The notes under the pieces are model-generated. The model searched no databases, was not told the origin of the DNA, and saw only the letters and a program-made list of their open reading frames with translations. Source: Lithospermum erythrorhizon (Eukaryota; Streptophyta; Magnoliopsida; Boraginales; Boraginaceae). Taken from it: a stretch of 64,000 nt of DNA. Both the position numbers and the translations under genes were made by a program. Positions 33,301 through 43,690 of the stretch are shown here, piece by piece; within the stretch, counting starts at the first letter, position 1; each line of letters begins with the position of its first letter. The stretch spans positions 1 to 64,000 of the forward strand of contig JADFUC010001017.1 of NCBI GenBank assembly GCA_019722365.1. Reading direction: 5' to 3'.

Positions 33301-34589
33301 TGAAAATTATATCCATAAATTTAAGCTCATCGGATATCATCATTATTTCAATTCATTTCTGCACCATTTCATCTAAAAATTGAGATAATACGTTTTTATT
33401 TAACAAGTAAGTATGTATATTTTCATGTTAATATTATACGTTTTTATTTGATGTTTATTAGCAAATTGACGTTTTTATTTCATGTGTATTTCTAAACAAT
33501 CGAATTCTTTTCATGTTTATTGCTAAAGTAACGAATTTGTGTCATGATTGTTAGAAAATATACAATTTTACTTTGTGATTACACCTGGACTAGTATGCAA
33601 TTTCACCATGTTGAACCCTACAATGACGGGCCCCATATAGTTACGCCAGATGCCGACGACTACATGAGCGAGAGATTCCTGGGCCGACTCATATTATTGA
33701 AACAAGCATAACCCACTGTAAGACGTTACGCCAACGTAGATACGATGTACTTAGTTCCCAAAGCAGTGTCATGTTCTTAAAGTGTATTTTTCTGTCTACC
33801 TTATATTATATTTTTTATAATCATATACTAACATTTTATTTCTTAATTCCATAACAAATGTTGCGCCCACGCTGGGCCGACACTCATCGAGCATGCAGCC
33901 GCACACAGTGACATCCTCAATTGCATACTTAAGCTCGCTGAGATGTATCGACTTACCGACAGTGAGTGGGTCGCCTCGGTGCGCATCCGCCCGATGGATC
34001 GGGACAAATTAACACAAAGACTCGCCTTAGCACTTTGATATCGCTTCTCAAAGATGGTCGCATAAATTTATCCGAAGTTACAACGCTACTCCAAGCATTT
34101 AAGAACAAAAAACAACCACTCTATAACCGGTGATGACACTTGCTGATGAACATTTTCAAAGATTATGAATGATGTTTTTCTATGCTATTTAATTACGTTT
34201 CGATGTTACACTACGTTTTTCTATCCGAGTTACACTACATTTCTATGTTATTTAATTAATGCACTTTACTCCTTCCTTTTTTTATGAAACTATTTTCAAA
34301 GACGAATCTAATGATATAAATTCTATATTTATTAAAATAATGAGTAATTAATAATTATAATAATAGTAATAAAAAATAATAACAACAACTTTGATACATT
34401 ATCTAAATAAAAACTTATAATTTTTATTTTATAGTATAAACATATCTGTGAATTAAAATTCATTTTACAAAATGTAATTTTGATTATGACGTTGACGGCT
34501 TAAAACAAATAAAGCATGATTTTTATAGCAGTAACAAGCATGTTATCTTGATGTCACTTTAGCAATAAACACTAAATAAAAATGTCAGT
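33301..34589. other. Sequence between the repeat modules; one short coding-like stretch
   Basis: 33,380-33,560 holds further diverged units of the 'cgttttatttcatgtttatt' type. 33,847-34,038 on the plus strand is an open stretch with balanced codons reading ...TLIEHAAAHSDILNCILKL then AEMYRLTDSEWVASV, bordered by stops. I do not recognise it. It could be a fragment of a transposon ORF. 34,180-34,590 is AT-rich. Confidence 0.35.
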
Positions 34590-34800
34590 AACAACACAAG
34601 CACAAACATAATTTGCTTGTCTTCCTCGATCAACGTGTCCCGCCAACCCATGTGATGATAAGACTATACATCTTTCACAAAAAATGAGGTGGAAACAAAC
34701 AAACTATGCAAATATTTATAAGAGAACAAGATAATTAAACTCATGTTTGTTACTAAACAAACGAATTATATACATGCTTCTTAACATATAAGAAGTAAAA
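34590..34800. repeat. Repeat module, copy 2
   Basis: Direct partner of 33,085-33,300, offset by about 1.51 kb. As in copy 1, the module is followed by 'aactcatgtttgttactaaacaaacga' type units. Two same-orientation copies with a 1.5-kb spacer fit either LTR-like ends of a small element or a long-period tandem repeat. Confidence 0.65.
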
Positions 34801-35930
34801 TAATTTGTTTGCATGTGTATTTTATTCTTTATATACCATGTTTGCATCGCCTTTGTAATCACCACCATATTCAACATCATTATAAATTTTCTTTTAAATA
34901 CCTCCATATTCAACGTCATTTTCTAAAACAAATCTTTTGCTTATCACTTTGTTCTTCAACCCAAATTTGCATAATCAAAGCTTTAAAAACTATGAACAAT
35001 AACGAATATTTCATCACGCTTATCGGTTTTGGTATCGTACAAGGATGGTAAATATTTTTCATTTTGTCAATTTCTTTATATTTATTATTTTTCTAACTAA
35101 TTAATTGATACACAGCTTTCTATCCAAGCTTGTTGCAAGAACGCCGAATGAATGCTCATCTCGCTTTGAAAGAATATACGCCAATCCTGACGCATCACGA
35201 TGGTCCCTAACCTTGTCGAGATAAGATGTGGAATATATTTGTTGTAAGTTAAATAAAATTTTATCAAGTTTTCTAAATCGTCATAGCACACATCTAACGA
35301 ATATCTATTGTAATGCGCCTCGGTTCCGAATTTGTAGGGATTCTCCTCAATTTCAAGAAAGAAGCCAAAGTACGTGAAACTACAATGTGACTACAAGTTC
35401 AAAACCAGGAATGGTTCACTACTAGATCGAACTAGTCGAATCGGGGTTGAATACATGGCTAAGTTCGACTACAAACAAACGGTACATCAAAACACTAATA
35501 CAATTACAAGATTCAACAAATTTTTCACAATGTAATAAAGATTTGTATTTTGATTCAATATCAATAAAGACCACATTTTTAAATATTTTCGTGTAATTGA
35601 TGTTTTTTCTTTTTTACGTTTCACGACAAACTAGCAATTTACGTTAATGTTTATAAGCATAGGTTTAGCTCTTTCCATGTTCGTTAGAAAAAGTAGCTAA
35701 TAAGTTTCATGGTTGTTTCGCACAAGCCGCTATTTTTCGTTTGTTTGATTACAAACGAATTCTGTTTGTTACGGCCAAGATAATTCGCTTTGCTTTTCAT
35801 TCTCCTAACATAATAATTCTCTTTGTTTTAACCAACACGCATGCTCGTCAAAAAAGTATTTCAAGTACTCTCCCTTCATTTTACCGCTTTTGGTGCGTGT
35901 ATAATAGCTTTGGTGTTATTTAACACGAAG
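34801..35930. other. Intergenic sequence with scattered module-like repeats
   Basis: 35,625-35,730 contains two or three more diverged 'catgttcgttagaaaa' units, so the repeat family reaches here. Small frames on both strands lack motifs. No gene is supported. Confidence 0.4.
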
Positions 35931-36065
35931 ATTAAATTTATTAGGTAAAACTTGATTAATAATTATTTTGTACTATTTCTTAGTTTAACAAATATTAAAT
36001 TTATTAGGTAACACTTTGAACAATAAGTATTTTGTATTTCTTATTTTAACAAAAATTAAATTTAT
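35930..36065. repeat. Tandem duplication, about 63-bp unit, 2.2 copies
   Basis: 'attaaatttattaggtaa.ac' begins at about 35,932 and again at about 35,995, each followed by 'aataa.tattttgta', 'tttctta.tttaacaaa', and a partial third start at about 36,055. Confidence 0.8.
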
Positions 36066-37975
36066 AACATTTGATTTATTTTAAAACTATTTTGATAATT
36101 TTTTTAATTTATCATGTTTTAATTAAAAGTATTCATCAAAATTTTATATCTAGAATTGAAAAACGGCCATAGCTCAAAAGAATTTTATTAAGATAATAGA
36201 GGAAAATATTATTCACTTAATGATAATACGAAAAGAGAACATTATCTACCAATGATTTAAAGTTCATGTAGAGATGTTGTGGTTCACTTAAAAGACCAAA
36301 CTGAACTGAATTTTAATCGATTTGGCCCGGGAAAAAAAGATTGAACCGAAATGGTTAAAAAAATCAAAATCGATAAAAATTAATTAGTTTCAAGTATTAG
36401 CATAAACCTATTAAACCTTAATCAACTAAAAGATTTTATATTTTGTTCAAAATATTTATATTTGTGATAGCTTTTAATTTTTCATTTAAATTTTAAAGTT
36501 TAAAATAGATTGTTATTACACAATTATTTTAAACGCTGATACTTAGAATATGTTTGTGAAATCACTTTGATTACTTAAAAGATGATTAACAGAAATGTAT
36601 TAAGACTTCTATTTATTAGATCAGGGTTGGATACAACTTGACTTTCCTGATTGAGATGAATGTATATAGTTGAAGAGATGGTCGATCTAATATCTGAATG
36701 ACATTTAGTGATGCCTTGATGGTGATACCTTGTTTCAAATAACATGTCTACTTCATGTGGAAAATATCTAGGGATGGTTTAATAGGATGACACAATATTA
36801 TGTGTTATCACTAGTGGTATTTGAGCTCTTATAGCTCCTAAAATTCATGTAATCCATTTTAATTTGAGTTCCTTTTTCCGCTTAACAATTGTAGTCGATT
36901 TCCTCAAAAGGAAGCCTTATCAATAATTGCTTGCTTAATGACATGTATTTCATGGCTTTTTAAATTGTTGTAAGAAATATATTTTAACTAGTATTATGTT
37001 ATAATTTATAAAATCTAAAAAATCAAACAATTAACTGATATAATGGATGAATTAAAAAACTAGAATCATTTTCACAACATCTAAAAAACAGAAACCAAAA
37101 CACTCTATGGTCTACGCCTAAACAATCTCTTATTTTGTAACAAGACTTAAATCCTAAACAATCTATTATATCGAAATGGAGGTAGTATTTTTTATAAATG
37201 TAAAAGTAATAGAAACCGAGAAGACTAACGCGAATAACGTAATCCCGTAAATACTTTATCAGGTCAAATAATAATCAGATAGTTACATTTTTACTATTCA
37301 ACTTTGATCCAAATGGCAATTCAGTCGGATTTTCTAATGTGTGTGGTTTGAGGTTTGAAATGGTTCGGTTTGGATTTATGCCTCATACCCCGAACCGACT
37401 CTGGTTAAATTGAGCTTGACCTGAAATTGTTTCGCAAAATGAACTTTATACTTGAATCGAAACATCTTCAAAATAAGAATTGCACTGATGCGTCATATAC
37501 ACGTATTAATGTGAGTGCAACCATATGTCAATTATCTTTTGTTTTTATTATCAAACTTTATATTTTAAATTGAATATTATGGACTTATCTCTATCTCTAA
37601 GTGATATTCCAAAACAGTAGCTTATAAGTTATATGGTGAAGAAAAACACAGACGTGGCCTTATTAATACTTTTAAGGCTATTTACAATCGCAAAATTATT
37701 CAAATCCCTTTTTTTCAATTCCTAACATTTCACGTTATCTTCTCTCTCTTTCACATAATAATTCAACACTCATTCAAATTTTTACACTATATAAATTCGC
37801 TTTGCTTAATAAAATTCAACACCCCATCTGTTCACTTTTATCTAATATTCTTATTTACTTATATTTTTAACCACACGGTACAATATAATCGACGATACTG
37901 CTAATCAAACTCTAAAACACACACAAGACTCTTAAAAATATTTAATCTACTAAACATTACTTAACTTTGCCTATA
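36066..37975. other. AT-rich intergenic sequence
   Basis: No conserved frame. Two stretches rich in 'aaccgaa' or 'ttcggtt' words (36,295-36,365 and 37,360-37,400, opposite orientation) could be ends of an old DNA element. At 37,673-37,695 TAA is followed by GGCTATTTACAATCGC, which resembles a PIF/Harbinger or Tourist end; I did not find its partner. Confidence 0.35.
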
Positions 37976-37984
37976 CGCTGGGCT

Positions 37985-39010
37985 GGACCAGATCTTATCA
38001 GAATTGCGGATGCACATTTGCATCACGCAATTCGATGTAGCACACATTACGATTTGCAAACGCTCTGCAGCACTTGGCCGGTAATCTGGCCATGGTACTA
38101 GACCCACTTGCCTCGATATTGATCATAATCGTCCAATGTTAAGCATATATCTCGCTCTCATCCTCAACAATCATATTACGTAATATGATACACGATCTCA
38201 TTACGATAATAAATCGCTTATGCTCCACAATCTAGCCGGTTCACGACAATTTTAAATCGAGCTTCAAGCAATTTAAATGCATCGCTCAATGTCCTTCAAC
38301 ATCCTTCCTCGATATTTCAAGTAAAAACAACTTATCCTGCCTCACTCCCTCGGCGAAGTTTCCAATCATTTGACTAGTTGGATAAACAGAGTGTATACCA
38401 TCAACAAGCATAAGACGCTTTATATTATAAAGCGATGCTGATTCACAAAAAGGTCGATTCACCGGTGATCGTCTAATGTTTATATCGCTCAATGTGCCCC
38501 TGACATCCTAAAAAAAGGCATACTGCATCCACAAATCACGAGAGTAAGAATCGTCTAAAGACAACATTGCCCTTTATCCTCTAAGAAATTGACCTTCCCA
38601 AGTCATAGGGACAATTTTTCCATTCCCAAGGTACGCAATAATACTACCGATCATTCCGAACCTTTCATCTTACCAACTCAGAAGATTCTTTTGCAAGTCA
38701 TCTTCGCTTGGGGCTCTCTAAGTACACTAGCTCATACATAATCAGATGATTCATTTGGCATAAAAATCTTTACGTGAAGACTTCAACGCTCGGTAGCACT
38801 TCCTCATTTTGATGTATTCATCTACCGCATCGGGTCGAGACACCATGGTAACATTCGCATGGTCATGTACATTCACATGGGATATATCTTCATACAACAT
38901 CTTTCTTTGGGGGGCTAAATAGTCATTAATATTTGAAAAGGTCGACAATCCATTCGAAGGAAACATGTTTTAGCATTATCGAAATCATCGACTTAAACAT
39001 TGCCTCGTCG
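37985..39010 (-). pseudogene. PIF/Harbinger transposase (DDE nuclease)
   Basis: Reading down the minus strand: frame 38,966-38,751 has GLSTFSNINDYLAPQRKMLY and DAVDEYIKMRKC, equivalent to the 'LS.LQKCTAA.RMLAYG...DAVDEY' block. Then ERFGMIGSI near 38,680, where the first catalytic Asp of GSID is lost. Then SDINIRRSPV and DGIHSVYP in frame 38,492-38,286, containing the second Asp. Then RKDVE, the third acidic block, followed by REPARLWSISDLLS at 38,244-38,205 and LRDANVHPQF at 38,033-38,001 near the C terminus. All blocks are in family order. Stops and frame changes between them make this a pseudogene. Confidence 0.85.
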
Positions 39011-39239
39011 TATGTGTTCATTGAAAGAATAAGCCAATCAATCTTCGGGTTTGCCGCATGATCTCTATTGGAAATATTTTCTCCTACTATTTGCATTTAA
39101 TCAGTTTTCTCTATCATTTGTTCAAGGGACAAAGACACTATATAAATTGAGATATCTCCTCAATTTCATATTGCCTTTGTAGGCTTCAATATAAAAAAAA
39201 AAAGCCTAAACGGATCTGTCTAATGAATTTCGCTGAAAA

Positions 39240-39610
39240 TATGTAAGTAGAAGAATAAGATTTGTAATATTTATGTAAGCTTAAACAAGACTGCAGAGCA
39301 TAACGAGTTGCTATTTATAAGAAGTCAGAGCACAAATCGACTGACTCCAAGATAAAGTTAATTAAATCGAGCTTAATTAAAAGATAAGATTCCATTTTAA
39401 ATCGACGGACTCTAATGCAATAATTAAATCGAAGCAACTAAAAAGATGTGATCTGGCTGATCGAAATGCTGGAAATCGGATTACCCAACGCAATAATTAA
39501 ATCGGTAGCTTAACTAAAAGATAAAGCATCTCTTTTGATTGAGTGGTTGAAATCGATTTGACTTAACGCAATAATTAAATTGAGCTTAACTGTTATTGCG
39601 ATTCGCTTTT
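39240..39610. repeat. Tandem repeat, about 60-80-bp unit, four copies, inside the Harbinger relic
   Basis: The phrase 'gcaataattaaatcgagctt' or close forms begins at about 39,356, 39,416, 39,486 and 39,570, each followed by 'aactaaaagataa' and an 'aaatcgac' phrase. It lies between the transposase and the ORF1-like region. Confidence 0.75.
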
Positions 39611-39649
39611 TATCAAACCGAAAAAACTTTACAACAAAGTTGTAATAAC

Positions 39650-39730
39650 ATACACCAACGTTGAAAACATACACGAAAGCTTAAAAACACACATCAAAGC
39701 TTCAAAACACACATCAAAACAGAAAACAAA
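39650..39730. repeat. Short tandem repeat, about 19-bp unit
   Basis: AAAACACACATCAAAGCTTC type units recur three to four times across about 75 bp. Confidence 0.75.
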
Positions 39731-39799
39731 CATTAAAGGAGGACTATATTAGTTTCCCAAATAATTCGAGTACCCCAACATTTCCATAAGCTATCGGCT

Positions 39800-40857
39800 C
39801 CTCATTATCGACGCTCCTTCTTACTTATCTTCATAAAGTCATTTCCACCTTCTTTACTTCATTACCTCCTCTTGTCATGAGACTAATTTGTCCAATCGCT
39901 CAAACTCTTGTTCAGTATTGTTTTAAATTCATCTCCAAAGGCTCGCTACTTCTTCCAAAGCCACTCCCCATGCCCTTTCTTTTGCCTCTTTAGTTACGCT
40001 CTCTTCCTATCGACGAGCAATAGATTCAACAAAGAGTTTCGAGGCCACCAACAACATCACTCACGTGCTCTCTTTGATCCAACGCTACTGCATCCAAGAT
40101 TTCCTCCAACCTCGACTTCCCAGAACGTGAAGCCGATCTCTGACAAAATTTCGCCATTCGACATCAAATTAAAATTACCATTCTACTTTCACTTTCTATG
40201 TCTTCATGTGCTTTGTCATATCATTCTCCCACTCACCCGCCGGTTCATACGCTTAGCTGCTATCATGTCGCATGTCCATTTGCCTGGTCATTTGTCACGA
40301 GTTAAAATGATTTCACAGCAACTCCATCGCTGCTGAATCTCAAACGAACAACGCCATTACAATAATCACTCTACTCCCACATGCCTTCACTTTTCTAATT
40401 TCTTCCAATACCCCTTTATCTATACTTAATCTAACCACTAATTCAAGACTAAATTTTGTCAGCGACCATTTGGGATTCTTTTTCGAACGCTGGCCTAATC
40501 CTCCACAACTAGAGTATCTCTTTCTTTATTGAAGACCGCCTCACGTTAATGTGTTGACATTTATGCTTGAAAATCCAAGAAATTTTGTTGCTCCAATATT
40601 TGAAACATTTCTAGCCTCCCACTAACACGTAGCGATTATATCGCAGGTGGTCGAGAGAAATACTTGCATCATCGATGGCTACCATGGATGATAATTCGGG
40701 CATGGCGTGAACGACGCTGAATTTGACAAAATTTTATATTTTGGCGACGTGGTTGGTTTGAAGATTGATTATCAAATTGATAACTATTGGGATTTTGATA
40801 GTTAAAAAGATAATTAGTCGAATGTTGAGTATTAGAATGATTATTATTAGGATCCAT
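39800..40857 (-). pseudogene. PIF/Harbinger ORF1-like protein (putative MYB/SANT-type partner)
   Basis: The minus frame starts at 40,857 with MDPNNNHSNTQHSTNYLFNY and continues Asn/Gln/Pro-rich for 62 codons. An MDPN start with an N/Q/P-rich region is typical of the second protein of plant PIF/Harbinger elements, which binds DNA through a MYB/SANT-like domain and assists the transposase. The downstream minus strand reads AKERAWGVALEEVA near 39,980, similar to the basic region toward the C terminus of that family. The SANT domain itself cannot be read in one frame. The 142-residue plus frame 39,908-40,336 is its antisense shadow. Confidence 0.6.
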
Positions 40858-41796
40858 TTTACTAAAAATATATTGAAAGATTAAAAACGAGCTTAAGAAA
40901 TGATAATATAATAATTATATTGAAAAAGGATAATTTTGTTTTTATATCCAAATTCAATTTTATAAGTCTCTATTTATGTATGAAAAAAATTGGCTTAATT
41001 TCGGTGAAAAAATTTAAAAATTAATTTATTATCAAATAATCAATTCAAACAACTGCGATAAGAGAATTAAATCAAAAATTAAACCAATCAATGAAAACCA
41101 GCCACGCATCCTACACAAAGAAAGTTTGAACATGTTGAGAATTTTTCATCCCATTTAATCCACCTTAGTCAATCACTTCTTTCAACACTCTACTTTAACG
41201 ATTTAGCCTGTTGAACAATTCTTTCAATATTCTCTATTCTAACTAGCTTCAATATGACAAAGACAAACATTTAATTATCAACTACAGCTACCCCTTCCAT
41301 GGATCCATTAACAATAATATACATGTATTACAAGCATCTTTAAAATTGATTATCTCTATCAATCGAGTAGAATTCTTGTGCACACAAGACCGACTATGAT
41401 GATGCTGAAGTCAAATTTAACGATTTTGGCTCTCGAAAAGAATTGCCTCTAGCGATACATGCTTAAACTTTGGTTGTCACGCTCTTCCGCCTAATATTCG
41501 ATGTTTTGGTTTTCCGGTTTACCTAACGATTCCGACTATTGACGACCATCAATGTATTTTCGCCTCGATTATTTTCTAATTCTGTAAACACATGGTAATT
41601 TCATCCAATTACTATGAATAAGGAAAAGCGATTAAAAGAATAAAAGGAAAGTATGAGCTGCCTATACGACCGAATAAGCATTTAAGATTTATAAGTTTTT
41701 TTAAAATAAATTTGAAGTCTTATTTTCGTTTCGACATTTTCCGACGTCGCTTCAACTCGGCGAGTATCGAGACATGGAATCCGAAGATTCCATAAG
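40858..41796. other. Intergenic sequence
   Basis: AT-rich to 41,380. 41,400-41,790 has more CG words and on the minus strand resembles gypsy LTR sequence in style, but I find no partner repeat. No gene is seen. Confidence 0.35.
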
Positions 41797-42146
41797 ATAC
41801 GAGAAGATATTATTATTAGTATTAATTATTATTATTAACATATTAGTTTTAGTATTACCATAAATATTGGATATCAGACTCCATAAATATCGAGCTAAAT
41901 TTTCTCATATATTTAATCACTATTCAATACAATTTACATTACTATGTCATTTCTCTTCGCTAACAGAGCTTATTGATTATTGAAGCATAAATAAATTTTG
42001 TCGCTTCGAATGTGGATTTTCTAATGCTGGATACTTACCGAGCATTTATCTGCTCATTTTTTTAGTTGTCTTTCTTCGCCTTCATTCAAGATATTACTTA
42101 AAACTAATACAGAATAATAATAATTAATACTAATAATATCTTCTCG
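41797..42146. repeat. Inverted repeat (foldback) with about 35-55-bp arms
   Basis: Left arm CGAGAAGATATTATTATTAG then TATTAATTATTATTATT (41,800-41,836). Right arm (42,113-42,146) is its reverse complement apart from one missing ATT. Pairing continues inward with drift ('tattagttttagta' near 41,842 against 'tacttaaaactaata' near 42,096). The loop is about 230-270 bp. This fits a small foldback or MITE-type element. Confidence 0.7.
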
Positions 42147-42861
42147 AAATCTTCCTGATACATCCCCTCAATAATATTTCTCGAACTTATATTTTTAAAC
42201 GAGTAAACCGATTATACAATCTAATTGTTCGACCCACAAATTTATTTTTAACAAATTTTAATAATCTTAAAAAGTTTGAGATGCACGTATGATTCTAATT
42301 GGCACAAGTCAGTGTATCATTAATTTCACCTTTAACTAACATTCAATCCCATACTTATAAAATGAAATGTATTTCTTCTCTTTTCATCATTAATTACTAT
42401 ATTACCCTTTACTATAATATTTCTATATATTGCGGAAAATATGTAATAATTAATAAGTCATAAATTTTGTCTAAAATTCTATAATAATTCAAACATACTG
42501 GGAGTTTATCTACTATATTATAATATGTGCACAGCTTTTACCACTTTCATACTTATGCTAATTATCATCATATGTTCATAAACATTCTCATTCAAGTATA
42601 TAAAAATATCTAATATTTTACTACAATAGATAAAAAAACATTTATATATACTCCTTTGATTTTTTAATTTTATCATAATAATAATTAAATTCCATTTTAA
42701 TGTAATGAATTAGTCTACCATACTAAAAAATTTGTATGATAATTATTCAATTATAATCCAAAAAATTACTATTAAATAATATATATCTAAATTATTGTGT
42801 GATATTTTGTATTACATTTCAATAATGGAAATAAAAAAAGTATCAAGTTACATATCTAATA
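42147..42861. other. AT-rich intergenic sequence
   Basis: Nothing beyond low-complexity AT sequence is seen. Confidence 0.4.
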
Positions 42862-43113
42862 CTCCTTCCATCCCCAATTGATTGTCATTGTTTAAATTCT
42901 AAATTTTCACATATTAAATGTTAAATTTAAATATTTTACTGTTGTATAATATTTGGTGAAAATGGTCAAATAATAATATTTTCAATGTACTTTAATATCG
43001 ACATTAAATTCCTTATTTAAATCAAAATTATATTTATCGACAAAGCGCATATTAGTTTGTCATTTTGAAAGACTTAAATCAAGCATTTGACAATCATTTA
43101 AGACGATGAATAG
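42862..43113. mobile_element. Stowaway-like MITE (Tc1/mariner type)
   Basis: The left end CTCCTTCCATCCCCAATTGA follows TA and resembles the CTCCCTCCGTCCC start of plant Stowaway MITEs. The right end, reverse-complemented, reads CTATTCATCGTCTTAAATGA then TTGTCA, matching the left TIR in most positions and sharing TGATTGTCA. Length of about 250 bp is normal for this family. There is no coding capacity. Confidence 0.72.
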
Positions 43114-43690
43114 ATTCAATATTTTATTTCATGAATTTAATTTTTTATTATATTATCTATGACATGTTAGTTTTATGCTTAAATAAAAATATCTTTATTC
43201 ATAAACTATGATGCAATAATTAATTAGAGTTGAATTCAATATATTAAAGGAAATTAAAAAAAAATTCGCCTCACTATTTATTGACAAGATTTGATCGAAA
43301 GCATCGTCAATCCCCTTATTTCACGATAACAAATTACGAATACTAACGAGCTACTGAAGTCGATTTATTTCAAATACATCGCTATTATTTCAAGTCATCC
43401 ATCAAGACGGCCTCGAAGATTTAGTCTTAATGTGAGTTAGGATATTTGTAAGAAATTTATCTAATCTATTTCGAGAATAATTAAGAGTGTTTGTTCCTTT
43501 AAAAAATATTTTTAAATACATGTTCTATTAAAGTTAAATTATCAGGTCAACTAGTAGAGAGTTCGCTTTTGCTTCCTTGATTCGAAATTAAAACCATTTT
43601 AAGTTCGAAAATGATACGATTATGGGTTATAAAAAAGATCAACTTAAATACAATCAAAATCAAACCTCAAATGAAGTCTTTTTATTTTAG
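43114..43690. other. AT-rich intergenic sequence
   Basis: No gene or clear repeat is seen. Confidence 0.4.

Larger units (their letters stand above)
37980..40857 (-). mobile_element. PIF/Harbinger DNA transposon relic
   Basis: Two minus-strand coding blocks characteristic of plant PIF/Harbinger elements lie in the same direction: a transposase (about 39,000-37,985) and, upstream, a frame starting like the MYB/SANT-type ORF1 (40,857 on). The element is heavily frameshifted. Terminal inverted repeats and the 3-bp target duplication were not established, so the limits given are those of the coding relics only. Confidence 0.8.

Noticed and set aside
36290..37400. Opposed AACCGAA and TTCGGTT-rich stretches as ends of one element
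   Set aside because: The words are short and common. I could not align longer termini or find a target duplication.
39908..40336. 142-residue plus-strand frame
   Set aside because: It is antisense to the Harbinger ORF1 region, whose minus-strand start and order fit the family. The plus frame has no motif.
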